From NCBI GenBank assembly GCA_020073305.1, contig JAIQFK010000032.1, positions 1 through 64,000 of the forward strand: DNA of 64,000 nt. Reading direction: 5' to 3'. Under the pieces are notes generated by a model. The model had not been told where the DNA came from and ran no database searches. It saw only the letters and a program-made list of their open reading frames with translations. The DNA comes from Terriglobia bacterium (GTDB lineage Bacteria; Acidobacteriota; Terriglobia; Bryobacterales; Bryobacteraceae). Below, one piece after another: positions 10,701-19,058 of this stretch; position 1 is the stretch's first letter, and the number at the start of each line of letters is the position of its first letter. Made by a program: the position numbers and the translations under genes.

Positions 10701-11316
10701 CAACGAAACCGCCGACTTCCTCCGCGACCGCATCTGGGCCTACTGCCAGGATGTGATCACGTATGTCCGGTCCTACCATCCGACCGCCGTGTTCGAGTGC
10801 CTGTGGCCTCTCGACGCGAACCAGGGAGTGCCGAAGCCGAGCGTGAAGTTCCGCGCGCTCAACTTCTATGTGAACCTGCCGAGCCAATGGAAGAACTCGT
10901 CGTACGGGATCAAGTATTTCCGGTGCGAGGGCTTCGATTACGACGTGTGGCAGAAGAACGCGAACTTGATGAAGCGGGCCATCACGTTCGCGACAACGGC
11001 GCTCGGCCGACCTACTTCGGAGTGCATGTTCCTCAGCGGGCTGTACGGCCCGCCGGACCCGCCCATGGCGCAGGCGTACGGGCTGTGGCTCCCGCTGAAG
11101 CTTTACTCGTTCTGCTATTGGGCCTTCGATCAGTTCTGCCTGAACTCCCGCCCGGTCCCACTCGAAATCGCGGGGCAGATGCAGGTGACCGGTGCGACGT
11201 ACTTCAAGCCTCTGGCCGCGCGTGCGATGGAGTCGGTGATCGCCGTACCCGTGGGTGCGGCGGCTGGCGGCGCGCTGAATCGCTTCGAAGCGAACACGAG
11301 GAAGTGCAATGGCTAA
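7795..11316 (+). CDS. Large phage tail protein with TIM-barrel-like region (non-contractile tail sheath-like)
   Basis: 1173 residues with a strong ribosome site. The N-terminus is beta-rich. Two copies of a short beta module lie at about residues 177-242 and 400-465; the second ends in a typical ...TRGFEAST.PGAW pattern. Residues 480-650 look like a carbohydrate-binding beta-sandwich. Residues about 670-1120 (SLAMDFDTDHGYKKPPAWHLW, VVLQFGETQWWYF, YHPTAVFECLWPLD, SECMFLSGLYGPPDP) look like a glycosidase-type TIM barrel. This matches what I recall of the non-contractile tail sheath proteins of some long-tailed phages. It could instead be a tail-bound glycan hydrolase. Its last 8 bases overlap the next gene, so translation is coupled. 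Confidence 0.5.
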   Translation: MPSESLHIFDPRRNLQLQGFAGRAATTTLHDATETGVSISGIFQAAEDFAVLGWWNAYDYFNHLRLKHLPKTDLSGLKLEFDIEYDQALDGAIRFDAAKFPSVSWDAMTFVTGAGDIHEVRLLDHATVVSGSETAATVLIDISGDENMDGGIDWLHLYFRDTRYTVTSTDCRVETQLTATVNAGDASLPVQSTAGFSAADGIWIERAGTNEEQATVAGVLSNSLTATVSMGHPNGSFVTRKTKAWHVAQKLADIINTAGASVPGRFGPDQSSVIHAQAWASGPSTGGITITFVLASSSTARYGKLGNLDRVFLAHGRTLGGVPVGSGQGFQWTAGSGASVQFANGDNNTKYHVTLDFTQPLLDKNGTVVPMSNCRKMYMVFAPRFENVEQDLQDGCFLAAGVGTSDTTWTVDDTSKLAGGRYFIGTPTSEERIQLLSVVSATEINVTRGFEASTPGAWSAGARLKKLSPLSGFNGDVEWGCAISNITVTGDGSLKVGGGADRIEEADPRCKYIGSWEDYKYAGGFPSQWWSSGHAKRTAPANSLDVRKVVLRYSYSRAHDLYLGTFLNSDCGKVSVSVDGVATTHDLYLNEYGGTTANLKVSSSVAAGNHTVEITAPFDKNAASSGYYFYFDYLWPLEPQDVPDAPQIYTDVSLAMDFDTDHGYKKPPAWHLWQLQKLGFKGHADVYMGVFWNNKRRRINATYPYATVVFSGTPVAGDVVSFSIGGTTIYHAIGYGETLQGIVSDMRAIINGLFAGVWADDNFGSSTTLRIQSKAPAWTFTGVAVSAPNSVTLTLTNNLGTAGVEGDWEMIDAVSPVMTEGARKWIRDLATEFQAAAIKASFAFSMECYLPPAPMRAKYLSYSGGVVSPGADVDLGVPSHQMHFGTRVRTYLRQMYKECADQIESAGLPVVLQFGETQWWYFDNKQQDPNGGMPYYDSEMISDFAAAKGHQIWPFRANTEDPAGDPAHPNETADFLRDRIWAYCQDVITYVRSYHPTAVFECLWPLDANQGVPKPSVKFRALNFYVNLPSQWKNSSYGIKYFRCEGFDYDVWQKNANLMKRAITFATTALGRPTSECMFLSGLYGPPDPPMAQAYGLWLPLKLYSFCYWAFDQFCLNSRPVPLEIAGQMQVTGATYFKPLAARAMESVIAVPVGAAAGGALNRFEANTRKCNG

Positions 11317-13336
11317 CTATCCGACCGCGATGGACGCCGCCGCCACGCTTTACTCGCCGGTCGATGCGTTTTCGACCAAGCCTCTCGAAACGACCGCGAC
11401 CGGGGCCATCGGCGCCGGGGACTCCACCATCAGCGTGGTTTCTACAGTGGGCGGCTTCGCGGCAACGTACGGCATACTCTCCATCGACGACGAGTTGATC
11501 GTCTATACCTCAAAGACCGGAACGCAGTTCACCGGATGCCAGCGCGGGGCGTTCGGCACGACCGCCGCCGCGCACGCCAGTGGCGTCACGGTGAAGGCCA
11601 ACATGGTTTCTGGCTTCATCAATGCGCTCCAGTCGGCGGTGTTGGCCATCGAGAACGAGATCGGGACAGCGGCGGCGCGCAACTACGTTCTGAAGAATGG
11701 CGCGGTCACGATCACCGGCCTGAAGACGCTCCAGGACGGCGCGGAGTTCGGCACCGGAAACAAAGCGGCTACCGGTCTGGTGCGCCTGCCCAACCTCGGC
11801 GCGGTCAAGTGGCGCAAGGCTGACAACTCCGGCGATCTCGGGATGGCGCTGAACGCCAGCGACCACCTAGCGATGGATGCCATCATCGACTTCGCGGCGG
11901 GCCAGGCGTTCGGCGCGTTCTCGTACCCGGATGCCACGACCACCAGCAAGGGGATCGTCCAAGTCGATTCGGTGGGCGGGATTGCGGTTGCGGCAGGTGT
12001 GATCTTCCTAGCCAACACGACGGTTACGCCCGGCACCTATCCGAAGGTCACCGTCGATGCGAAGGGGCGCGCGACGGCTGGCGCGGCCCTGGTCGCGGGC
12101 GACATCCCGGCGCACACCCATGTGGCCACCGACATCGTCAGCGGGGCGTTCGGTGTGGCGCGCGGGGGCACGGGCTTCACGAACTACACACTGGGCGATC
12201 TGCTCTACTGCTCCGCGACGGACACCCTCGCGAAGCTCGCGGGAAACACCACCACGACGCGAAAGTTCCTGCGCCAGACCGGGACCGGGTCGGTGTCGGC
12301 TGCACCGACGTGGGACACGCTGCTGGCTGGCGACCTCCCGACCCACACGCATGCCGAGTCGGACGTGACGAGCCTCGTGACCGATCTGGCCGGCAAAGCG
12401 GCAAGCGTCCACACGCACGCCGAATCCGATGTGACCGGGCTGGTGACCGACCTCGCCGCGAAGGCCGCCAAGGCCGGCGACACGTTCACCGGGACATTGC
12501 GCATCGGCGGCGACCAGGCGTACATCGAGTGCGGGCCTTACCAGATTGTCGGCGGCGCATTCGAGAACATGGCGAAATACTCCGAGGATTTCTCGGTGGG
12601 CACCTGGGACAAGAACGGCGGCAGTTGCTCGGTGAGCGCGAACAGCACCGCCGCGCCGGATGGCAATCAGACCGCCGACACAATCACTGCGGTCACCACC
12701 ACGCCGATCATCCAGCAACAGATCGCGGGCCTCGTCTCCGGAGGCCAGTACACGTTCTACGTGTGGGCCAAGGTTGCGTCCGGGACCAAGCAGTTATCCA
12801 TCGCCATCGTGGATAACGCCTATGCCTCGTACCTGGCTGGCCCGACTAGCATCACGCTCACGACGGCGTGGCAGAGGTTCAAGATCACCGGCACGTTGGC
12901 GGGCGGACAGACGGGCCTCTGGATCGTCGTGCGCCAGTTCGCCGGGAACAGCGACAACTGGACGAGCGGCGCGATCTATCTGTGGGGCGCCTGCTTACAG
13001 CAGGGCAACGATCCGAAGGGCGGGTACGCCCGCACGTGGGCGTCGCAGACCGCGCTCGTCGCGGCAGGAGTCGCCTGCGGCGCGGTCGTGATTTCCGCGA
13101 AGGACAACACAGAGTCGCCGTTGCGCGTGTTCGGCCCCGGATCGAGCCTTGCGGACCACACTCTGATCGAGGTCACGGCAGGCGGCGAACTGATCATCGC
13201 AGGGGGCACTGGCAACGGCTACCGTCTGGCGGACCTCGGAAGCGCCAGCAACCCGTCCGGTTGGGCCGGCGTGGTGAAAGTCAAGAATCCGGCGGGCACT
13301 ACCGTAGGCTACATCTTGCTCTACACGAATCCGTAA
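11309..13336 (+). CDS. Phage tail fibre protein
   Basis: 675 residues; the ATG overlaps the stop of the preceding gene (ATGGCTAA). Residues 30-97 carry the beta module also found in the two large tail proteins. Residues about 265-400 contain the collagen-like or fibre-shaft repeats typical of tail fibres: PAHTHVATDI, two copies of HTHAESDVT followed by LVTDLA and KAA, and DTFTGTL. Residues 410-570 look like a jelly-roll carbohydrate-binding domain (GQYTFYVWAKV, TTAWQRFKITG). The C-terminus resembles the end of trimeric fibres. By family knowledge it should decide host-surface binding. It is the last large gene of the tail operon. Confidence 0.75.
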   Translation: MANYPTAMDAAATLYSPVDAFSTKPLETTATGAIGAGDSTISVVSTVGGFAATYGILSIDDELIVYTSKTGTQFTGCQRGAFGTTAAAHASGVTVKANMVSGFINALQSAVLAIENEIGTAAARNYVLKNGAVTITGLKTLQDGAEFGTGNKAATGLVRLPNLGAVKWRKADNSGDLGMALNASDHLAMDAIIDFAAGQAFGAFSYPDATTTSKGIVQVDSVGGIAVAAGVIFLANTTVTPGTYPKVTVDAKGRATAGAALVAGDIPAHTHVATDIVSGAFGVARGGTGFTNYTLGDLLYCSATDTLAKLAGNTTTTRKFLRQTGTGSVSAAPTWDTLLAGDLPTHTHAESDVTSLVTDLAGKAASVHTHAESDVTGLVTDLAAKAAKAGDTFTGTLRIGGDQAYIECGPYQIVGGAFENMAKYSEDFSVGTWDKNGGSCSVSANSTAAPDGNQTADTITAVTTTPIIQQQIAGLVSGGQYTFYVWAKVASGTKQLSIAIVDNAYASYLAGPTSITLTTAWQRFKITGTLAGGQTGLWIVVRQFAGNSDNWTSGAIYLWGACLQQGNDPKGGYARTWASQTALVAAGVACGAVVISAKDNTESPLRVFGPGSSLADHTLIEVTAGGELIIAGGTGNGYRLADLGSASNPSGWAGVVKVKNPAGTTVGYILLYTNP

Positions 13337-13355
13337 CTCCAGAAAGGATAGAACC

Positions 13356-13694
13356 ATGAAGCTCACGTTGGACCACACCCAGCGTCTGAACCTGCACGCG
13401 CTGCTGGGCGCGCAGCGGGCAGACGTGGGATCTATTCGCGCGATTTGGGCGGTACAGGATAAACTCGCCCTAGACGCTACCGAGGAAAAGTCTATCGAAC
13501 TGAAGCGTGAAATTGTGAACGGGACGGAGCGCACCGTATGGAACCCGTCGCTCTCGGTCCCCGCAAAGGAGTTCGACTTCGCGGACAGCGAACTGGTCCG
13601 GATCAAGACCGCAATGGAGATGTGGGATGCCTACAGTGCGGCTGCAGATCGGCGTTGGCTTGAACCTTTGATTGAGGCGTTACTCTTCTCTTGA
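13356..13694 (+). CDS. Small phage late protein of unknown function
   Basis: 112 residues with a good ribosome site (AGAAAGGATAG) 19 bases after the tail-fibre stop. The protein is soluble, charged and helical, with no transmembrane segment, so it is not an obvious holin. The central RTVWNPSLSVPAKEF is the only distinctive stretch. It is the last gene on this strand before the BREX operon. No lysis gene follows, which suggests that the tail operon is cut off here or that the lysis genes lie elsewhere. Confidence 0.6.
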   Translation: MKLTLDHTQRLNLHALLGAQRADVGSIRAIWAVQDKLALDATEEKSIELKREIVNGTERTVWNPSLSVPAKEFDFADSELVRIKTAMEMWDAYSAAADRRWLEPLIEALLFS

Positions 13695-13899
13695 ACAACG
13701 CCGTGAACATCACCAGCTTCGAGAATCGGCCGTTCTATCTCGCGGGGTCACTTCGCCGTTCTTTTTGACAAGCATCCAGAGGAATGAAGCGTGACAGGTA
13801 CCCGACGGCCGAGACAAGCAGTCGCTCCTGGCGCGGGTGGCCGATACCCTGCCCACGAGCGATGACCGTTCCTTTATCTATTGAAGTTGGCCGGCTAAT
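13695..13899. other. Gap between convergent tail and BREX operons, with a short coding-like remnant
   Basis: No full gene fits. The + strand frame 13795-13884, bounded by a stop on its left, reads like the tail end of a protein (KQSLLARVADTLPTSDDRSF) but has no start. It may be the scar of a gene cut when the BREX island joined the tail operon. No clear intrinsic terminator was seen for either converging operon. Confidence 0.3.
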
Positions 13900-15927
13900 C
13901 TAGCTCATACCCAGCGCCTTAATCGCCGCGGTGAGCGGGTCCGCGAAAAAGATCGGATCGACTTTCTCTACGATGTCGCCAGGCACTTCCAAGAAGTGCC
14001 GCTTGTTCTCGATTGGGATCAACGCTCGCTTTGCCCCGTTCTCCATCGCGATTTGAAGCGGCTCCGTAAGACCTCGAACCGACTTCAAGTTGCCCTGGAT
14101 ACTCATGTCGCCCAGGATCAGCAAGGCGGGTAGGACGGGGCGCTTCTTTAGCGCGGAGTGAACCGCCACGAAAAAGGCGACTCCGACCTCACAGCCCTGG
14201 CGATTGCCCAACAGATCGATGGCCTCCACATGGAAGTCGGTGGAATCGAGCTGCTGACCGATCCCCATCTCCACCTTGCGAGCTTGAAGATATGCGAAGG
14301 CGCGTTGAAGGGATTCTCTGGTGGCGCCGTCGATCCCACCGGCCATACGCAGCTTCCCGGTTCCGGCCGAAATCCCCACCTCCAGCCTGTACAGCCCCAC
14401 CTTGCTGTTATTGCCGACGAATGCAGTGTAGACGCTGCCGGGCGCCAGCGGGTCACTTGATATAAGATCTCTACCGCCTTCCTCGGGGACACCGACAAAC
14501 TTCTCCTCCATCGTCTCGGTGTCAACGTAGGAAAAGGATGTCTGGTGATATTCGAACGAGCCCATCTTCTTGAGCTGCTCCTTGACACGGCGGCGACCTT
14601 CCAGGGCTAATTCCAGAATCTCTTGGAGCTCGTCCTTGGTGAACTCACCACCTGGATAGAGGATTTTAACGAGACCCGACGCGGTTTTGCGCACCGCCTT
14701 CGCATCTCGCGCGTTCAGATGATTGCCGAGAGCGAAGTTGCGGTCGAGGCACTCTGTGTAGTTGTGTCTCCTTAATTCCCGCAGGGCCTCCGCTAAGTAG
14801 TCGACAACAAATCCGTAGTGGTCAGTGAAGAAATCCGTGTGCATTTTCGGCACCTCCCAACCAGGAAGGTAGAAGTGAATGCGGTCCAGGAATGCCATGT
14901 CATTACGGATGACCTCGGGCATTGCGATAAATAGATGCGAGGACTTGACCATGACCTCAACTGGCTGATTCGTATTGCCGAACATAGCCAGCGCTGCCGT
15001 TCCGCTCAACGCCTCTTTTCCGCGAGCGAAAGTTCCCGATTCGCAGTAGGTCTTGAGAGTAGTCACCACCTCTTTGGGCATGGTTTGGAGATCGGCAACC
15101 TCGTCGAATGCCACGCAGTCCCAGAGTCCGACCAGCCCCATCTTTCCGGTCGCCATATTAAAGAAGAGGTTAGCGACCGTCGTGGGACCGGTTAGCAAAA
15201 TGGTGTAAGGTGACAGCTCTTGGAAAACATAGGACTTGCCAGTACCGCGAGGTCCTAGCTCGACTAGGTTGTAGTTCTGTTCGCAGAGCGGAATGAGCCG
15301 GCACAAGAGGTGCAGCTTGAGCCGCCGATCGAATCTCGATGGTTCTAGACCGATACTACGAATCAAAAGATCGATCCACCCGTCAGTGCAGAACTCACGT
15401 CGGCCCTTCCGATACTCCTCCAAATCGAACGTCGCCAACTGGATCGGTGTGATATTCTCGATCCAGAAAGGACTCCGCTTCCCTTTCGCTTCCTCATCGT
15501 AATCGTGCTTTAGGTCAATCTGCGCCCAAATCCCTCCAAGGAGCAACCGATCAAACTTCTGAATAAAGCTCTCAGGAATGTGAACATTCTTGTGCCCGAA
15601 GTTGACCAGTTCAGCCCAGTACTTGTCCTCTTCCGACAGGTAGCGCACTTTGATCTTGTCGATGAATGTGTGGTGCCCTCTCTGGCGCACCAAGGATTGA
15701 GCCTTTGTCGCCTCGTCCGGACGGACATAGTTATTGGCAAGCGTGTCGTTGACCACGCGGACGCCGACAGCGACGGCTGCCTCATCGTCAGTTGCACAGT
15801 ATTTCCCCAAGAGGTACTCCAGAACAAAGACGGGCACGTTCGCACCCACCTTCACCTTGCGGACGAGGTCCTTGCGTACGACCTTCCCCGGAAACACACA
15901 GTTGGCTTTCTTGTCGAGTTCAGGCAT
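13900..15927 (-). CDS. brxL: BREX AAA+ protein BrxL (Lon-like)
   Basis: 675 residues from the ATG at 15927, which has AAGGTG six bases upstream; a GTG lies 9 bases earlier. The N-terminal DUF4145-free BrxL region (VNDTLANNYVRPDE) leads into an AAA+ core with Walker A GPRGTGKS at about residue 226 and Walker B-like VAFDEV at about 268, then a Lon-protease-like C-terminus. In that C-terminus the Lon Ser-Lys dyad appears absent: the PSAG position reads CEVG (about residue 577) and GGLKEK reads RGLTEP (about 615). This fits the view of BrxL as a DNA-acting AAA+ motor and not a protease. It is the last gene of the operon, 10 bases after PglZ, and the hallmark of BREX types 1 and 4. Confidence 0.9.
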   Translation of the reverse strand: MPELDKKANCVFPGKVVRKDLVRKVKVGANVPVFVLEYLLGKYCATDDEAAVAVGVRVVNDTLANNYVRPDEATKAQSLVRQRGHHTFIDKIKVRYLSEEDKYWAELVNFGHKNVHIPESFIQKFDRLLLGGIWAQIDLKHDYDEEAKGKRSPFWIENITPIQLATFDLEEYRKGRREFCTDGWIDLLIRSIGLEPSRFDRRLKLHLLCRLIPLCEQNYNLVELGPRGTGKSYVFQELSPYTILLTGPTTVANLFFNMATGKMGLVGLWDCVAFDEVADLQTMPKEVVTTLKTYCESGTFARGKEALSGTAALAMFGNTNQPVEVMVKSSHLFIAMPEVIRNDMAFLDRIHFYLPGWEVPKMHTDFFTDHYGFVVDYLAEALRELRRHNYTECLDRNFALGNHLNARDAKAVRKTASGLVKILYPGGEFTKDELQEILELALEGRRRVKEQLKKMGSFEYHQTSFSYVDTETMEEKFVGVPEEGGRDLISSDPLAPGSVYTAFVGNNSKVGLYRLEVGISAGTGKLRMAGGIDGATRESLQRAFAYLQARKVEMGIGQQLDSTDFHVEAIDLLGNRQGCEVGVAFFVAVHSALKKRPVLPALLILGDMSIQGNLKSVRGLTEPLQIAMENGAKRALIPIENKRHFLEVPGDIVEKVDPIFFADPLTAAIKALGMS

Positions 15928-15937
15928 ACCTGTCACC

Positions 15938-18481
15938 TTATACCGATAGGTCGTAGGGTACCTCGATAGTCTGTTTGAGAGTCACCTCTGTGTCTGGATC
16001 TACGATCGCAACGACGAGCAGTCCCCGCTGGACATCGCTGGTGAGCATTATGGTGACATGGTTCTCTTGGCCGGCAGCAAGTACAACCTCGCCAGTCACC
16101 TGATCAAAGCCGTGGACCGCAGTGGCGGCGCGCCCGATGTCCTCCTTGCCCGATCGCACGACCACGCGAACCCTGCGATCTTCCCCCGAAAGAAGCGATC
16201 CCTTGTGGTAACGCAGTGTGACGGTGAACAGGCGGTTGGTCACTCGCTCGCGGCCCAGGATCAAATCGTATTGGTCCTCTAGCGTTGGGGCGCCTGTCGC
16301 GGCAACCGTTATCGTCGCCACAGGCACGATCAATTCCTGAGGAGAGATACCCCCATAAACGTACGGCATCAGTTCACGCTGGCTCTTGAACAGGCTCAGT
16401 CCTTTCGGAAACGCGAACTCCAGATCGCCTCCCAAGCTGAGGTCACTCGCTTTGAATCTGGCGTAGTCCAAACGATCGCCGCCACCCTTTCCCACCCAAA
16501 AGCGGCTTCCGGCGTTTAGCGCCCGGCCGTCTGGCTGTTCCACCGAAGGTTCGTCCAGCGTCCAGGAAAGCAGGTAGCCGTTGCTGGAAGCTAGAACGAC
16601 TTGAGAAATACCTAAATCCGCCATCCGCCTGATACCCCGTCGCACATCCCCCAACAGGTCACCGAGCGACTTTCGAGCCTGGAGAGCACCTCCATCGATG
16701 GCTGAGGCTTCGATCTCGGGGTTGCGAACAACTACGAGGGTCTTACCTTCAACCTTCTTGCGTAGTGTATCTGTGCGCTTCATGATCAGGTCAGCCAACG
16801 AAAGATCAACGACCGCGCTGTCGCCTAGGCGTTTCTTGAGGAAGCGCAGACGATCGCTTGATTCGGTGAATACGTTGCCATCGACTTCCACAACAACTCC
16901 ACCTGACCTTTCGCGCAAGGTCACGCCACCTTCGGCTCCAGGCATTAGTGCACTGATTCCCAGGGAGGGAAGGCTCGGCGGCACGGCGATGGCAGCGTGG
17001 AGTTCCGATCCTTCGGCGAACGACAAACTATCTAGTAACTCGACCACCATCTCGTATCGCATCCCAGTTACTAGGAAATACGCAACCGAGCCTCGGTCCA
17101 TAAGGGGACGAATTACTCTTGCAAATGTGTCGGTCTGCTGCGGTACTGAGCCAAATGAGAACCCTTCTGTGCGGATCGATTGCAAGAACTGATCGGCGAG
17201 AGCCGTCGCTGCTCGACGATATCGTTCTCGTGCCACCTTGAGCATTCCGGACAGATCAAGTTCACAGTCAGCAGTGGCCACAAGCCATTCGAGGCGGCGT
17301 TCCAGGCCGTCCATCAGATACCATCGGCCTCGTCCTTCCTCCCCTTGGGCGTAGTTCCGCGCCAGAGCTGCCGGCGAAGCCTTGCTCTGCTTCACCTCCT
17401 CCGATACGCGTCCGGCCTCGCGGCAAAGCGAAAGTGCGGTCTCGGCGGTCCGCCACTGAACAGCCCGGACCGGATCGACGATGCTCCAAAAGGAACCTTC
17501 ACGTTCCTTTACTTGGTCCAACGCGGTGTCGACGTCTCCACGCGCAGCTAGTTCGTCGAGCGTATGGATGAGGATTCCCTCTTGGAATGGAAACGTGTCA
17601 AAACTCCCGAGAGATCCTCGGGGAATCGAGAGCGACCGCAGACTGAACTCGCTTTCGACCGTGCGCGCTAATGCTGCATATTCCTCCCGGCTCCGCCACC
17701 GGTCTCGCAACCCGGCAGCGACCTTGCAACAGGCTTCCACTTGCGCGCTGGCCTCGGGGATTGGCACTGCGGTCAGCGCGGATGGCAGAAACCCTGAAGT
17801 GAACCCCGAGATAAACTCGGTCATCAATACGTGTCGGCTAAGGCGCTTGCGGAGTTGCTCCTCCGAAGTAATTCCTTCGACAGCGAGACCCAGGGCCGCC
17901 GAAAAGAGCGTGAGCAAGACCGGGAACGCTCCTCGCTTGTCGATTTCAGTCGCGAGATCGGGTTTGCCGAGATACCGAACGGCAACATCGGTGGCTGCGG
18001 TCGTCTCGAACACAAGTGCAACCGCAGTCCTGTCGGCCGGAACCTCCCCACCCGCCAGGCGGTCGATATCCTCCAGTCGTAACTTGGGGTTCGAAAGCCA
18101 TGAATCTAGGGTTTCACGCGCCACCTGATTCTTGAGTGCATCACGGGCGACCGCAGCCAGGGACCAGTCGAACCGGATTCCGGCTTTCTCTAAGCCGAGA
18201 AGCACGTCGAGCTGTTTGTCGAGGGGTTGGGCATTGACATACACGACGATGCCTTGTTCGACGGCGACGGACCCCCGATCGAGCGTTCGGAAGATTTCCT
18301 CTGCCTCGTGGCGTAGCCGGTAATAGGACCCCTGCCATCGCACAACCCGGGTCCTTTCGATGGAAAGTCCGTTTGCTACGGGCTCGAAAGCTCGCGCAGC
18401 GTCATACCAGACCACCACGCCGTACTTGCGGACTTTCTTCGTCAAGATCTCGTCAACGAGATGCCGCGTCACCGGACCCAT
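15938..18481 (-). CDS. pglZ: BREX PglZ-domain protein
   Basis: About 847 residues from the ATG at 18481, which has AGAGG ten bases upstream and begins just after the previous stop; the longest frame reaches 18535 but would overlap that gene and has no ribosome site. The PglZ family (alkaline-phosphatase superfamily) is recognised by the N-terminal VVVWYD at about residue 22 and the C-terminal YGGISPQELIVPV at about 707, followed by a beta-sandwich tail. PglZ is a core BREX protein needed for both DNA methylation and phage exclusion, and it partners PglX. In many family members the GGIS motif is preceded by His; here it is Tyr. It lies between the nuclease-like gene and brxL. Confidence 0.88.
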   Translation of the reverse strand: MGPVTRHLVDEILTKKVRKYGVVVWYDAARAFEPVANGLSIERTRVVRWQGSYYRLRHEAEEIFRTLDRGSVAVEQGIVVYVNAQPLDKQLDVLLGLEKAGIRFDWSLAAVARDALKNQVARETLDSWLSNPKLRLEDIDRLAGGEVPADRTAVALVFETTAATDVAVRYLGKPDLATEIDKRGAFPVLLTLFSAALGLAVEGITSEEQLRKRLSRHVLMTEFISGFTSGFLPSALTAVPIPEASAQVEACCKVAAGLRDRWRSREEYAALARTVESEFSLRSLSIPRGSLGSFDTFPFQEGILIHTLDELAARGDVDTALDQVKEREGSFWSIVDPVRAVQWRTAETALSLCREAGRVSEEVKQSKASPAALARNYAQGEEGRGRWYLMDGLERRLEWLVATADCELDLSGMLKVARERYRRAATALADQFLQSIRTEGFSFGSVPQQTDTFARVIRPLMDRGSVAYFLVTGMRYEMVVELLDSLSFAEGSELHAAIAVPPSLPSLGISALMPGAEGGVTLRERSGGVVVEVDGNVFTESSDRLRFLKKRLGDSAVVDLSLADLIMKRTDTLRKKVEGKTLVVVRNPEIEASAIDGGALQARKSLGDLLGDVRRGIRRMADLGISQVVLASSNGYLLSWTLDEPSVEQPDGRALNAGSRFWVGKGGGDRLDYARFKASDLSLGGDLEFAFPKGLSLFKSQRELMPYVYGGISPQELIVPVATITVAATGAPTLEDQYDLILGRERVTNRLFTVTLRYHKGSLLSGEDRRVRVVVRSGKEDIGRAATAVHGFDQVTGEVVLAAGQENHVTIMLTSDVQRGLLVVAIVDPDTEVTLKQTIEVPYDLSV

Positions 18482-18494
18482 CTGATTCGAGCCT

Positions 18495-19058
18495 CTAATC
18501 TCTGCCTGTGGCATACTGATGCACGCGTCGCGCAAGCGAACGCAGGTCCTCCCTTAAAGCCCGTCGTAGGTTCTCCGGCTCCGTAGCCAAGGCTTGCTCG
18601 AACTCCTCGCGGCTCCGAACGTTCAACCTGGTAATCAAGTGCTCTGTCGCGGAGGGAAGGAAATCCTCCGCGTACACCGGGAAGCCCCGATCTCGCATCA
18701 TCTGTACAAATCGGCGACACAACGCCGCGCGCCCGCGCTGGATCGCGCGCGAGATAGCAAATACGAACACCTCTCCTGGCTGGGGCGACCGCTCCGAGAA
18801 CGCAACAAGGAACTTTGCGGGATTGGCCACTGGATCGGCCCGCGACACCTCCAGCTCGATCCACGCGTGCACCTCCGAACCATCCCACGTATACTCGACG
18901 AGCAGGTCCGCCGCCGGCGAGTAGCCGATCTCCTCGCACAGGCTCCGGGGAAAGACATCGGCTTCATAGCGCAAGGTCGGAACCAGCCCCCGCGGCCCCA
19001 GGTGCTCAATGAACGCCTCTCCGAGGACCTGAGCCGACCAGCGGGCGAGTTGACCCAT
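18495..19058 (-). CDS. BREX-embedded PD-(D/E)XK nuclease-like protein
   Basis: 187 residues. The ATG overlaps the PglX stop by one base (TGATG), so the two are translationally coupled. Residues 45-75 (SPAADLLVEYTWDG, then HAWIELEVSRAD) give Asp51 followed 17 residues later by Glu68 and Glu70 on one strand. This pattern is compatible with a PD-(D/E)XK nuclease core in which the usual ExK is ExE. The C-terminal half is helical and Arg-rich, suiting nucleic-acid contact. It is not one of the standard named BREX genes that I know. Its tight position between pglX and pglZ says that it works with them, perhaps as a restriction-like effector or an assembly factor. The nuclease call is tentative. Confidence 0.45.
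   Translation of the reverse strand: MGQLARWSAQVLGEAFIEHLGPRGLVPTLRYEADVFPRSLCEEIGYSPAADLLVEYTWDGSEVHAWIELEVSRADPVANPAKFLVAFSERSPQPGEVFVFAISRAIQRGRAALCRRFVQMMRDRGFPVYAEDFLPSATEHLITRLNVRSREEFEQALATEPENLRRALREDLRSLARRVHQYATGRD

Noticed and set aside
9808-10887. 359-residue - strand open frame inside the sheath-like tail gene
   Set aside because: Antisense shadow; composition is that of reverse-complemented coding DNA, and the + strand gene is well supported.
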